Shown one piece after another: positions 36,160 to 45,560 of a stretch of DNA of 64,000 nucleotides (position 1 is its first letter; each line of letters opens with the position of its first letter). The position numbers and the translations under genes are program-made. The notes beneath the pieces are model-generated. The model saw only the letters and a program-made list of their open reading frames with translations. It was not told the origin of the DNA and did no database searches. This stretch comes from Planctomycetota bacterium (GTDB lineage: Bacteria; Planctomycetota; Phycisphaerae; UBA1845; Fen-1342), in the NCBI GenBank assembly GCA_018814045.1, contig JAHJAR010000293.1:1-64000 (forward strand). The letters are read 5' to 3'.

Positions 36160-37549
36160 CGCGCAGCTCCTGGTGCCAAAGTCGGCGGAAGCTCCGCTCG
36201 GCCGGCAGTGGCAAATCCCGGCAAGCGGTCCAGGCCCCCAACGGGCCGAGGCGACTCCGCGCCCAACCGCCGCCGGTATCCCACAGAAAGCCGCGCAGGA
36301 AGCGTTGACCAAACCCATAGACCGCCGCGGATTCCATGGCCCAGCGCCAGAGCCGCAGGCCCGCGCGCTTGCTCAAGGGCTGCGTGTCGCGCGCCGCCGC
36401 GCGCAAGGACTGGAGCAAGGCGGGAATGTCGATCTTGACTGGGCACGCCTTCTCACAGAGTCCGCACAGGGTTGAGGCGCGCGGCAAATCCGTGTGCTCC
36501 ACCAGACCTTCCAGTAGCGGCGTGACCAGGCTGCCGATCGGTCCCGGATAGACGCTCGCGTAGGCGTGGCCGCCGATGTTGCGATACACCGGGCAGACGT
36601 TCAGGCACGCGCCGCAGCGCACACAGCGCAGGACCTCGGCAAACGGCCCGGCGAGAATGTCCGAACGCCCGTTGTCCATCAGAACGACGTGGAGTTCCTC
36701 CGGGCCGTCCACATCCGCCGCGCGTTTTGGACCGGTGACCAGCGTCGTATAAGACCCCATCGGCTGACCGGTGCTCGAGCGGGCCAGCAGCTTGAGGTAC
36801 ACGGCCATGTCCCGCAGGCGCGGGATGACCTTCTCGATGCCCATCAGGGCTATGTGGACGCGCGGCCGCGTCACCGTCATGCGACCGTTGCCCTCGTTGG
36901 TCACCAGGCAGATCGTGCCGGTCTCCGCGATGCCAAAATTGACCCCGCTGATGCCCAGGTCACAACGCCGAAAAATCTCGCGCAGATGTTCGCGCGCCAG
37001 CCTGGTCAGCTCGTTCGCGTCCTCGGTGTATGGGCAACCCAGCTCGCGCTGCATCGCGCGGGCGATCTGTCGCCGATTCTTATGGATGATCGGTGTGACG
37101 ATGTGACTGGGGCGATCATGGTCAATCTGCACGATGTACTCGCCCAGGTCGGTCTCGACTACGCGTACGCCGGCCGCCTCCAGGGCCCGGTTGAGATCGA
37201 CCTCTTCGGTGGTCATGCTCTTGGACTTGACGGCCAGCTTCAGCCCGCGTGCGGCCGCGATGGCACAGATCGTCGCGCGCGCCGCGGCCGCGTCGGCGGC
37301 GAAGTGCACGACACCTCCGCGCTGCCGCACTTGCGTCACAAACTGCGCCAGATACGCCGGCAGGTTCTCCAAGGTGTGCTGCTTGATTTGCCCAGCCAGC
37401 GTTCGAATTGCCTCCGGGTCATGCAAACTCCCGATCGCCGCGCTGCGCGCCTCCACCTTCCGCCAAGTCGCATCATGCACCGCCTGCACGACGCGCTCAT
37501 CGGCGACGGCCTCGGCGATACGCCGGCGGAATGCCTCAGAAACGCTCAC
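36149..37549 (-). CDS. lutB: Lactate utilization iron-sulfur protein LutB
   Basis: 466 residues. The N-terminal LUD domain has SKSMTTEEVDLNRALEAAG, VTPIIHKNRRQIA and GVNFGIAETGTICLVTNEGN. Two cubane 4Fe-4S motifs follow: CVRCGACLNVCP (C309, C312, C315, C319) and CGLCEKACP (C362, C365, C369). These pass electrons from lactate oxidation to the respiratory chain. The GTG start at 37549 overlaps the lutA stop as GTGA, so the two are translationally coupled. The C-terminal helical tail (residues 390-466) is usual for the family. Confidence 0.93.
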   Translation of the reverse strand: MSVSEAFRRRIAEAVADERVVQAVHDATWRKVEARSAAIGSLHDPEAIRTLAGQIKQHTLENLPAYLAQFVTQVRQRGGVVHFAADAAAARATICAIAAARGLKLAVKSKSMTTEEVDLNRALEAAGVRVVETDLGEYIVQIDHDRPSHIVTPIIHKNRRQIARAMQRELGCPYTEDANELTRLAREHLREIFRRCDLGISGVNFGIAETGTICLVTNEGNGRMTVTRPRVHIALMGIEKVIPRLRDMAVYLKLLARSSTGQPMGSYTTLVTGPKRAADVDGPEELHVVLMDNGRSDILAGPFAEVLRCVRCGACLNVCPVYRNIGGHAYASVYPGPIGSLVTPLLEGLVEHTDLPRASTLCGLCEKACPVKIDIPALLQSLRAAARDTQPLSKRAGLRLWRWAMESAAVYGFGQRFLRGFLWDTGGGWARSRLGPLGAWTACRDLPLPAERSFRRLWHQELRDER

Positions 37550-38307
37550 TCCTGCGGCTCCATCAGCCCCAGCGACTCAGCCAGACACTCGGCCATGTGC
37601 TTGAAACGCAGCGGAATCCCCCGCCGCTGGGCGCCGCCGGACAGATTCAACGCACATCCGGCTTCGTTGCAGATAACGAGGCGGGCCTTGGTCGCCGCCA
37701 ATTCGTTCAGCTTTGTGAGCATCATGGGCGCGCTGATCTCGGGCAGATCCACGGCAAACACGCCGCCGAAGCCACAGCACAGGTCGGGGTGCTCGGGATC
37801 ACGGACGTCGCGGGCACCATGCTCGTCGCCGCTCGAATCGCCGGCGAGCCAGCCGTGCAGGTCATCGACTTCGTAAACGTGGCGGGCGTGGCACGGATAG
37901 TGATAGGTGGTCGGCTCCGGCAGCTTCAGATGTGCGGCGATGTCCACGTGCAATTCGTCGCGCAGAAACGTCGCAAACTCGTGCGTCTTGCGACCCAGTT
38001 GCTCAGCGCGCTGCCGCCACTGCTCGTCGGCGGCGAACAGCTCAGGGTAGTGGCGTTTGACCATGGTGGTGCATGAGGCCGAGGGCGAGACGACGCACTG
38101 GTAAGGTCCGAAGACACGGATCATCCGCCGGGCCAGCGCTGCCGCCTCGTCGTTGAAGCCGCTGTTGAAAGCCGGCTGCCCGCAGCAGGTCTGTTCGTCC
38201 GGGAACACGACGCGGCAGCCGAAATGTCGGAGCACGCGCACGACCGCTTCTCCGACGCGCGGGAAGAACGTGTCCGTCAGACAGGTAACAAAAAGCGCGA
38301 CTTCCAC
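37546..38307 (-). CDS. lutA: Lactate utilization protein LutA (CCG-domain Fe-S oxidoreductase)
   Basis: 253 residues with two cysteine-rich CCG domains, which bind the iron-sulfur cofactor. The first has FPDEQTCCGQPAFNSG with SPSASCTTM, the second YHYPCHARH with PDLCCGFGGVFAVD and NEAGCALNL. It is the family's normal length. The start is GTG at 38307, with GGAG nine bases upstream and no ATG available before it. It is the first gene of lutABC. A plus-strand gene begins 162 bases upstream, so the promoter lies in 38308-38469. Confidence 0.92.
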   Translation of the reverse strand: MEVALFVTCLTDTFFPRVGEAVVRVLRHFGCRVVFPDEQTCCGQPAFNSGFNDEAAALARRMIRVFGPYQCVVSPSASCTTMVKRHYPELFAADEQWRQRAEQLGRKTHEFATFLRDELHVDIAAHLKLPEPTTYHYPCHARHVYEVDDLHGWLAGDSSGDEHGARDVRDPEHPDLCCGFGGVFAVDLPEISAPMMLTKLNELAATKARLVICNEAGCALNLSGGAQRRGIPLRFKHMAECLAESLGLMEPQE

Positions 38308-38469
38308 GCTGCCCTGCTCCGGCGTGCAGCGCCTGCAAAACGCTAAAAGAAAACCGCGCTGGCGGCGGCTTTACCTGCTATTCTACTATAGAAAAGAGTT
38401 CGTGACACCTCCAACCGCGCCGGGCTGCTGGCGGCCCCAAGGTTGGCTCGATTCCGCAGGAGGAAGAAG

Positions 38470-40278
38470 ATGCGCGCGCCGTCCATCGGGACCATTCTGA
38501 CCGCGATCTTGTTGGGGGGACTGCTGTGTCCCGCCGCGCACGCCGGCCTGGGGCCGCAAAACGTCCTGGTTGTCATCGACGAGGCCGTGCCCGAGTCGGT
38601 CGCGATTGGAGAGTATTACGTAGCGCAACGCGGCATCCCGGCCTGCTGCGTCTATCGCGTCAACGACCCGCCCCTGGACACGTTTGAGCAGGTCATCGAC
38701 AACCTCGCCACGCCGATCAAGCAGTACCTCGCCGATGAGGGGTTGACCGACCAGGTAGACGTGCTCGTCCTGACGCGCGGCATTCCCTATCGCGTCGGGA
38801 CCAACTCGATGGCCTCGGTTCTGCATAGCGAGCGCGATGACGTCTGGCCCGGGTACTGCTATTTCGGCAAAAATGGGGTTCGCAACCCCTACTTCGGCAA
38901 GGCCGAGCATTTCGACTACAACCGCCGCTACGAGCGCGACGCGATCCCGATCGAGAACCGCCGCATCGTCATGATGCTCAGCGGCTTCAGCGTCGAAGAA
39001 GCGATGATCAACATCGACTCCGGCGTGCTGGGCGACGAAACGTACCCGGCCGGAACCGTGTACATGATCAGCGCAAAAACGAGCACCGGGCAACCGCGGC
39101 TGTACCCGCGGCACGACCAGATCCCGCCCGTCCGCTCGCAACTGACCAGTCTGGGCATCGCCAGCGAGCACATCGTCGTCACCTCGGAGTCCGCGGCCCA
39201 GATTTTCGACCAGCCGGACGTCTTCGGCTACCTCACCGGCCGCTCGACGCTCACCAGTCTCGACACGCTTACGTTCCTGCCCGGATCGTGGGCCGACCAT
39301 TTGACCAGCTTCGGCGGCGACCTGCTCAACCAAGGCGGACAAACCAGCATCCTCGAGCTGACCGGGCGCGGCGTGGCCGGCTCGGCGGGCACCGTAACCG
39401 AGCCCTGCAACTACTGGGAGAAATTCCCGCACGCGCTGCTCTACTCACGCTATTCCATGGGCTTTGCCCTGAGCGAGGCCGCCTGGATGAGCGTGGATCA
39501 GCCCTGGCAGACGATCTTCGTCGGCGATCCGCTCAGCGCTCCGTTCGCTGTCAGACCGGTCGTGGAAGTCAACAGCCCGCGCGACGGGGCCCGCGTGGGC
39601 GATACGGTCGAGCTGGACCTGCACGTGTACCACCCGGCCGGCGACGCCATCTCCCTGGTCGAGCTTTACGTGGACGGCAAATTCGCCCAGACAATCGCCA
39701 CCTATGGTCCGGCCTTTGGCAACCTGGTCACGCTCGCGGTCGACGACGCCGACTACACCTACTTCGTCAGCGGCAGCGAAACGTCTTCATTCCTGCTGAA
39801 GCAGTTGGAGCTACACCTCGCCGGTCAACCCACGCGGGCCGAAGCGGTCCGGCCGGCCGATCCCGGTGAGATCGCCTTTCTGCGCGTGGAATCAAACGTT
39901 GCTGGAACGAGCGGCAACGGCATCCCGTACTCAATCTCGGCCCAGCAGTACATCGGCGGCTACCTGGGCGTGGTTGTCCGCGCGGATGGGCCGGAAACGG
40001 TTGGCGGCATGGACGCTGTCCCTGATGACGACCTCGACGCCGTCCCCGGTGTGGGACACGTTTATCTGTCCGTCGGGTTGCCGGACGTTGACATCCAGCA
40101 CACCTTCGATGCCTCCGGTCTGAGCCCCGGCGAACACGAGCTGATGATCGTCGCGTACCAGGGCGATGAGTTCGCGACACAGGGGCTGGCCCGCCTGCGC
40201 ATCAACCGCCGGCCACCGGGACCGAGCGGCGTTTTCGGCGCGGTCGAGGCCCTGACAGTCGAGCCTTGGCCCTTGTAG
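38470..40278 (+). CDS. TIGR03790-family exported protein
   Basis: 602 residues. CAGGAGGA six to seven bases before ATG 38470 and the signal peptide (GTILTAILLGGLLCPAAHAG) fix the start. The conserved part runs PQNVLVVIDEAVPESVAIGE, YYVAQRGIPA, DVLVLTRGIPYRV and later LPGSWADHLTSFGG with TSILELTGRGVAGSAGTVTEP, the pattern of TIGR03790, found in planctomycetes and myxobacteria. The region 340-430 contains an Ig-like domain. Function of the family is unknown; the catalytic-looking GRGVAGSAG segment suggests a caspase-like fold (inference). It is convergent with the third HtrA-like gene. Confidence 0.85.
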   Translation: MRAPSIGTILTAILLGGLLCPAAHAGLGPQNVLVVIDEAVPESVAIGEYYVAQRGIPACCVYRVNDPPLDTFEQVIDNLATPIKQYLADEGLTDQVDVLVLTRGIPYRVGTNSMASVLHSERDDVWPGYCYFGKNGVRNPYFGKAEHFDYNRRYERDAIPIENRRIVMMLSGFSVEEAMINIDSGVLGDETYPAGTVYMISAKTSTGQPRLYPRHDQIPPVRSQLTSLGIASEHIVVTSESAAQIFDQPDVFGYLTGRSTLTSLDTLTFLPGSWADHLTSFGGDLLNQGGQTSILELTGRGVAGSAGTVTEPCNYWEKFPHALLYSRYSMGFALSEAAWMSVDQPWQTIFVGDPLSAPFAVRPVVEVNSPRDGARVGDTVELDLHVYHPAGDAISLVELYVDGKFAQTIATYGPAFGNLVTLAVDDADYTYFVSGSETSSFLLKQLELHLAGQPTRAEAVRPADPGEIAFLRVESNVAGTSGNGIPYSISAQQYIGGYLGVVVRADGPETVGGMDAVPDDDLDAVPGVGHVYLSVGLPDVDIQHTFDASGLSPGEHELMIVAYQGDEFATQGLARLRINRRPPGPSGVFGAVEALTVEPWPL

Positions 40279-40298
40279 CCGCGTTCGATCTGCTGGCT

Positions 40299-41420
40299 TT
40301 ACGGGTTGACCGGTTGCGACGTCGGGCTCCGAAACGCGTCCAGTGGTGCCATCTCGAACTCGACCGTTGCGGCCTCTCCGGCGCGCACGTAGGTAACCTT
40401 GATGGTGTCGCCCGCCGCCTTGGTCGCCAGCCGCCGTTTGAAAGGGAGCAGGCTGCGTGTGGGCACGCCGTCCAGGTGCGTGATGATGTCGCCTTCGCGC
40501 AGGCCGGCTTCGGCCCCCGGGCCGCGCGGTTGACCGGCGATGCGCAGGCCGCTCGGCTGGTCCGTCTCCGACAGTCCAACCACCGGCTCGCGTATCTCGA
40601 CGCCAATCCCCAACAAACCGCGGTGCAGGTCTTCGCCGCGCTGCAACCGTGCCAGCCGCTCTCGTAACAGTTCTATGGGCACGGCGAAGCCGATGCCGGC
40701 ATCGTACCACTCCACACCGGCGATCTGGTCGTCCGGGTTGGCCCCCAACGGTACGCACACGCCAGACACGCGTCCCTCGACGTCAAACAGCGGACCGCCA
40801 TAGTTGGCCGGCGAGATCTTCGCGTCGGTCTGCACCGCCGTCGCCGCCATGCGGCGCAGGCCACTGACGATGCCAACCGAAAGCGCCGGCGTCGAACTGC
40901 CCTGTCCGTAGCCCGCGACTAACGCCCACTGCCCCAGACGCAAATCGCTGGACGAGAGCCAGCGCGGCTCCGGCAGCCCGCTCGCTTCGATCTTCAACAA
41001 CGCCAGGCGAATCTGATAATCACGGGCCACGAGTTGGCCGACAAAACGGCGGCCATCATGCAGCGTGACTGTAATGATCGACGGCTCACGGATGAAGTTG
41101 AAGCTACTGGTGACAATGTGCCCGTCCGCGGACCAGATCAGCCCGGTGGTCGGGCCGTCCGCCTGCCGGAACTGCGCTCCACGCCGGCGACCACCCTCGT
41201 CCGCCGGGGGTGGCTGCGCTCCGCCTATCGTCTCGATCTTCACAACCGATGGCGTCACGGTGTCGAGCGCGGTCCGAAAGACCTCCTGCTGGGCGGCGAT
41301 CAGGCGCGCGGCGGGGGTAGCCACGTCCCCGACCTCTTGCGCACAGACCCGGCCGGGCCGCCACAACGCCGCCGCAACAAGTGCCAACTCCAATGCCAAC
41401 AGCGCAGATCCTCTTGTCAC
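40299..41420 (-). CDS. HtrA-like pseudoprotease with PDZ domain (all three catalytic residues lost)
   Basis: 373 residues: signal peptide, trypsin-like barrel (60-240) and a PDZ domain (265-360, GLRIAGQPRGPGAEAGLREG, then DIITHLDGVPT). Aligned with the active paralog at 42436, the His position (LTNYHV) reads VTSSFN, giving Phe107. The Asp position (GGDIAVFKL) reads IRLALLKI, giving Arg138. The Ser position (NPGNSGGPL) reads SPANYGGPL, giving Tyr207. The fold is kept while proteolysis is excluded, so it probably binds or presents clients. The GTG start at 41420 overlaps the stop of the previous gene as GTGA. It is the last gene of the long minus-strand run. Confidence 0.9.
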   Translation of the reverse strand: MTRGSALLALELALVAAALWRPGRVCAQEVGDVATPAARLIAAQQEVFRTALDTVTPSVVKIETIGGAQPPPADEGGRRRGAQFRQADGPTTGLIWSADGHIVTSSFNFIREPSIITVTLHDGRRFVGQLVARDYQIRLALLKIEASGLPEPRWLSSSDLRLGQWALVAGYGQGSSTPALSVGIVSGLRRMAATAVQTDAKISPANYGGPLFDVEGRVSGVCVPLGANPDDQIAGVEWYDAGIGFAVPIELLRERLARLQRGEDLHRGLLGIGVEIREPVVGLSETDQPSGLRIAGQPRGPGAEAGLREGDIITHLDGVPTRSLLPFKRRLATKAAGDTIKVTYVRAGEAATVEFEMAPLDAFRSPTSQPVNP

Positions 41421-42439
41421 CGCGGTTGCTCTCCCACCACCAACTCCAAGGTCTTCAGCACGTTGCCGCGTTTCACCACCAGTTCAACGCGCTGTCCCGG
41501 CTGTAACTGTTGCAGAACGGCGCGATACTCGTCGCACGTTCCGACGGTTTGTCCGGCGAAGCTGACGACCAGGTCGTCCGGGCACACGCCGGCTTGCCGC
41601 GCCGGCGAGTCACGCCGCACGCGCTCGACATAGGCCGGCCGCAGTTGGCCCCCAATGTCGAAGAGCTGAATCCCCAGGTATGGTTCGGCTGACGGGTGTG
41701 TCGTCGCCGCGGCCGCTGGCGCCGCGGCGGGTGCCGGACGCGGCCGGCCCGCGACGAAGGCGGCAATTTCCTCGACTGGCAGGGCGTAGTTGACCCAGGT
41801 GTTGGTGCGTTGGCTGATGACGCGCTTCCCGATGATGCCAACCAGATCGCCCCGCACATCCACCAGGGCCCCACCGGCACAGCCCTGCGCCGTGACGATC
41901 ACATCGGTCAGCAACACGGGGCCGTCGTACGAGAAATCTTGCGTGCGCCGCCGGGCATCCAGATCGACGCGCCCCGAAAACACACCCAAAGCCACGGAGA
42001 CCGGCTCGGACCCGGCGGCCACATGAAACGGGTTCGCCGCGGACAACACCCAGTCGCCCGGCCGCAGGTGCGCGCTGCCGCCCAGCTCGAAGAACGGCAG
42101 ATCCGTGGCATCGACCCGCAGCAGCGCCAGTTGACGCTGCTCGTCACGGCGGATGATTTCCGCGGGCAACCGCCGGCCATCCGCCAACACGGTCCGCAAC
42201 GAGCGGGCCTCCAGGAGAAGCGAAAGCGTCGTGACAATCGTCCCGTCCGGTCCAATCACCACGCCCGAACCACAGCCCGGCTCTTGCCCGACCTGTGCCC
42301 CGTAGAGCTTGACGACACGCGCGCGCGCCGTTTCCGCCGCGCGCGAAAAGGGGGCGTCAGAATCGTCCGGTGCCGCGCCGGCACAGATTCCGGCAGCACC
42401 GCACACGGCCAGACACAACCGCCGTAGAACGCTGCTCAT
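41417..42439 (-). CDS. Second HtrA-like pseudoprotease with PDZ domain
   Basis: 340 residues with signal peptide, a trypsin-like barrel and a C-terminal PDZ domain (PYLGIQLFDIGGQLRPAYVE, then RRDSPARQAGVCPDDLVVS). The barrel is recognisable (CGSGVVIGPDGTIVT, LALLRVDA, GIIGKRVISQ), but the triad is gone. The His position is Ser73 (VTTLSLLL), the Asp position Gln103 (EQRQLALL), and the Ser position Ala188 (QGCAGGALVD). Between barrel and PDZ lies an Ala/Pro-rich linker of about 30 residues. The ATG overlaps the previous stop as ATGA. It is probably a folded binding partner of the active protease. Confidence 0.9.
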   Translation of the reverse strand: MSSVLRRLCLAVCGAAGICAGAAPDDSDAPFSRAAETARARVVKLYGAQVGQEPGCGSGVVIGPDGTIVTTLSLLLEARSLRTVLADGRRLPAEIIRRDEQRQLALLRVDATDLPFFELGGSAHLRPGDWVLSAANPFHVAAGSEPVSVALGVFSGRVDLDARRRTQDFSYDGPVLLTDVIVTAQGCAGGALVDVRGDLVGIIGKRVISQRTNTWVNYALPVEEIAAFVAGRPRPAPAAAPAAAATTHPSAEPYLGIQLFDIGGQLRPAYVERVRRDSPARQAGVCPDDLVVSFAGQTVGTCDEYRAVLQQLQPGQRVELVVKRGNVLKTLELVVGEQPR

Positions 42440-44268
42440 CCGTCCCCCTCCGTGGGTCCGGTCGACCAGGTGGCCGGTTCATCCACGCCCAACATCTCAA
42501 CAACGGTCTCATCACCGTTTGTGGCCAGCCGTCGCCAGCGCTGCGGCCATTGCAGGCCCAGCAGGCCAATGCGTCCCTCCACCAGCCACAACGCGGCCGC
42601 CGGGCCAGCGCTTTCCGGCGCCCCCGTGATCCGGTCGCACTCCGTGTTCAGCACTGCGCCACTGGGCAGAGAAACCAGGAACGGATCACACGTCTCTGCG
42701 CCGTACGTCACGGTGGCAACGCGGAGCCGACCGCTGGCGGGCGCATACTTCCAGCGAACCCGCGCCCCGCCGGCCAGACTCCGCCGTAACACGACCACCA
42801 ACTCGTCCTGAAACTCGTCTGCACCGAGTGCCTCCCAACCCGCGGCCGATTGCGGCGGCATCAGCAACGGCCTGCTGAGGTGAAACCACTCGTACCACAG
42901 GCGGTCATTCTCAAGCGCGCCCGGCTGTGCGGCCTGCGGCCGGGCAGGCGGCGTATCGCCGACTTCGAACTCCTGCGGCGTCGCACCGGCTGGCTCCAAC
43001 GGTTCGACGCGCAGGCGTCCAGCCGCGTCCTGCGTCAGCAACAACACAGCGCTGCCGGCGTCAGTTTCACCGCGCCACGTCACACGGCATCGCCACGTCA
43101 CGCGTTCGATCCGGCGGCCTTGGCCAAGGCGGTCACCTTGTTCGTACTGCTGCCAGATGTGGAGGACTTCGGCCTCGTTCTGGGACAGTTCGGGAATCAC
43201 GGCCCGCGGCAGACGCACGGGCAGGCGTTCCAAACGGGTTGCCACGGTCAGCGCCTGTCCAGTTCGGCGTACCGTCAGCACGACGGGCCACTCGCTCGGC
43301 AGGATTGCCAGCGCGTTGTTGAAATCGTTGGACGTGCGTACCGGTTTTCCACACACACTGAGTAGTTCATCGCCAGCCCGCACACCGGCCCGGGCCGCCG
43401 GCGAGAGTTCCTGCACCTGATCGAAAACCAGGCCGTCCGTACCGGTCCGCACGGCGGCCCCCAACGTCCCGTGCTCACAGAGGCGTCCGGCGCGCAGGGC
43501 CGGCAGAAAACGCTTGATCTGGTTCACACTGACGGCGTAACCCAGGCCAACGTTGACCCGCCCGCGCTCTTCAAACGACGCGCGGCCGTTGATGCCGAGC
43601 ACCCGTCCGGCCATGTCAATCAGCGGGCCACCCGAGTTGCCCGGGTTGATCGAGGTCGAGACCTGGATGCAATCCGCGTATTCCAGCAGGCTGCGGGCCT
43701 CACCCTGTCCGTACTGGTACCGATGCAAACCACTGATCACACCCAGCGTGATCGTCGGCGTATAATCCTCGGCCAGCACAAACGGGTTGCCCATCGCCGC
43801 CACCCACTGCCCGGCCCGCAATGCATCCGAATCACCCAACGGGGCGAAATCGAAACGCGCTTTGCCATCCAGCTTGAACACGGCAATGTCGCCGCCCGGA
43901 TCCACACCCCAGACCGTCAGCGGATAGAGTTGGCCGTCGGACAAGCCCCCATACCCCTGGCGAGTTCCGACCATGCCACTGATAACGTGATAATTGGTGA
44001 GCCCAAGCCCGTTTTCGTCGATGATTACGCCGGCCCCGCCGCCGCTGGCCGCCCGATCACTGAAGATGCACACGATGGCGCGGGCCGCCTTCGTCAGAAC
44101 CTCCGCACGCTGTGCCTCATGTTCCCGTACAAGCCGCAGCGCTTCCTCGTCTTCCGCGGCTGGCGCGAAGCGCCCGGCCAGCAGCAGTCCCAGCAGGGCG
44201 GTCGCCTTCAGAACGCAGCGGCGCGAGTTTCGTGACGGCCCTCTGTGCATCGGCACCCGGCACCTCAT
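42436..44268 (-). CDS. Active HtrA/DegP-like serine protease with Tat-type signal
   Basis: 610 residues with an intact triad: His94 in LTNYHVI, Asp127 in PGGDIAVFKL and Ser212 in INPGNSGGPLID. A PDZ domain follows (about 265-350), then about 260 residues without clear homology. The N-terminus has SRRCVLKATALLGLLLAG, which fits the twin-arginine S-R-R-x-F-L-K pattern with Val in place of Phe, so the protein may go through the TatC system encoded at 30886. The start at 44268 makes an ATGA overlap with the preceding gene; an ATG at 44250 would still keep the twin arginine. It is the only catalytic member of the triplet. Confidence 0.9.
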   Translation of the reverse strand: MRCRVPMHRGPSRNSRRCVLKATALLGLLLAGRFAPAAEDEEALRLVREHEAQRAEVLTKAARAIVCIFSDRAASGGGAGVIIDENGLGLTNYHVISGMVGTRQGYGGLSDGQLYPLTVWGVDPGGDIAVFKLDGKARFDFAPLGDSDALRAGQWVAAMGNPFVLAEDYTPTITLGVISGLHRYQYGQGEARSLLEYADCIQVSTSINPGNSGGPLIDMAGRVLGINGRASFEERGRVNVGLGYAVSVNQIKRFLPALRAGRLCEHGTLGAAVRTGTDGLVFDQVQELSPAARAGVRAGDELLSVCGKPVRTSNDFNNALAILPSEWPVVLTVRRTGQALTVATRLERLPVRLPRAVIPELSQNEAEVLHIWQQYEQGDRLGQGRRIERVTWRCRVTWRGETDAGSAVLLLTQDAAGRLRVEPLEPAGATPQEFEVGDTPPARPQAAQPGALENDRLWYEWFHLSRPLLMPPQSAAGWEALGADEFQDELVVVLRRSLAGGARVRWKYAPASGRLRVATVTYGAETCDPFLVSLPSGAVLNTECDRITGAPESAGPAAALWLVEGRIGLLGLQWPQRWRRLATNGDETVVEMLGVDEPATWSTGPTEGDG

Positions 44269-45560
44269 CGTATCAAGCGGGCGAAGGCCCAACAGGCATG
44301 ATCGCCCAGGTCGAGGTCCTCGTCATAGTCGATCTCGAGGCTCAGTTCGCTCGCCCCGGCGACATCGATTGCGATCTCCTGCGGCGGACCGCCACCCCGC
44401 AGGCCGCGGGCCTCCCAGACCGGCTGTTGATCGCAGAGGACGCGGGCCATCACGCAGCCACGAGCGCCGACTTCGTCCGCGATGCCCACCACTGCCGCGA
44501 ACTGCCGAAAACCGCCGTCTAGCGCGTAGACGAGCGTGGCCCGGCTGTGCATGGTCACGCCGCTTGCATACTCACGGCCGGCCAGACGGATCGGCTGACC
44601 AGTGAGCGTGCGATCAACCGCGTACTCCCAACGCTTATCGAAGAACGGCACGAACTCGTAGCGCACCGGCCGCAAAGCCGACAGCAGCACGATGCGCTCG
44701 CTCCGGCAGGCGAGTTCGACGATCTCCCCCCAACCCAGCTCGAGCCGGTCGAATACACTCGATTGCAGCACCGCGCCGGTCGCGGAGCCCCCGATGATAC
44801 GGCCGGCGAAGGCGCTGCCGTCGCGAAGTCTGGCGGTGCAGGCCGCCGCGCTGGGGGCCGGGCGGGCCAGGACGATTCCCGCCACGCGCGACCAAGGCAA
44901 GCGCACATCGCGGCCGTTCCACTCGAAGAGCGCCCGGCCCGGCTCCAGAGCGCGGACCGTCCCACGCAGCACGAGCACTTCGTCTGCCCCGGAGACAACC
45001 GCCACATCATTGAACTGGCCGCCACGGTCGCGTTCGTCGCGTCCGGCCGCGCTCCCGCTCGGTGCCGCGTTGGCCTGTTGCTGGATCTCGGATAGCTTTG
45101 CCAGCGCCTCGGCACCGGCTGCGCTGGAAACGACACCGGCCAGGTCGATCAGATTGACCTGTCCAGTCTGACCCGTCGGCAGCGTGATTTCACAGCCGGC
45201 TGCGTTCGCGGCGCTGATCCGACCGCAAAAGCGTGAACCATCCCCGAGCTGAAACCGTAGCGGAGCTTCCGGGGCCGCGGGCTGGGTGTCAGCCGCGTGC
45301 CCGCCGACGGGACGCACACTGAGCACATCGGGCCAGCTCAGCGAAACGCGGTCGCCGCCTGTGTGCAGCACGATCATCGGCACGAGTTGCGTGATCTCGC
45401 CCCGCACACGCTGCCCGTCAAGCCGGGTGATCTCCACTTCGACGCCGGCGTGCGACGCCGCGGCGGCGGTGGCGAGCAACAGGCAGCCAATCGCGAGCCG
45501 CATCGGGTTCGCCGGTCGGCCTGCGCGTCGCCCGATTGTCTGGTCGCCAGTGCGCGTCAT
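44265..45560 (-). CDS. Secreted protein with C-terminal NPCBM domain
   Basis: 431 residues. ATG 45560 follows GGAGGAGAA and overlaps the preceding stop as ATGA. The N-terminus is exported, the likely signal core being MRLAIGCLLLATAAAASHAG from residue 20. The middle is beta-rich with repeated short strands (R-L-D-G-x-R-V-R-G-E, LGDGSRFCGRI, LRDGSAFAGRI). The last 150 residues fit the NPCBM domain, a putative carbohydrate-binding module (YASGVTMHSRATLVYALDGG, FRQFAAVVGIADEVG, EIAIDVAGASELSLEIDY). It may bind cell-surface polysaccharide next to the protease complex. The function is inferred only from the domain. Confidence 0.82.
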   Translation of the reverse strand: MTRTGDQTIGRRAGRPANPMRLAIGCLLLATAAAASHAGVEVEITRLDGQRVRGEITQLVPMIVLHTGGDRVSLSWPDVLSVRPVGGHAADTQPAAPEAPLRFQLGDGSRFCGRISAANAAGCEITLPTGQTGQVNLIDLAGVVSSAAGAEALAKLSEIQQQANAAPSGSAAGRDERDRGGQFNDVAVVSGADEVLVLRGTVRALEPGRALFEWNGRDVRLPWSRVAGIVLARPAPSAAACTARLRDGSAFAGRIIGGSATGAVLQSSVFDRLELGWGEIVELACRSERIVLLSALRPVRYEFVPFFDKRWEYAVDRTLTGQPIRLAGREYASGVTMHSRATLVYALDGGFRQFAAVVGIADEVGARGCVMARVLCDQQPVWEARGLRGGGPPQEIAIDVAGASELSLEIDYDEDLDLGDHACWAFARLIR

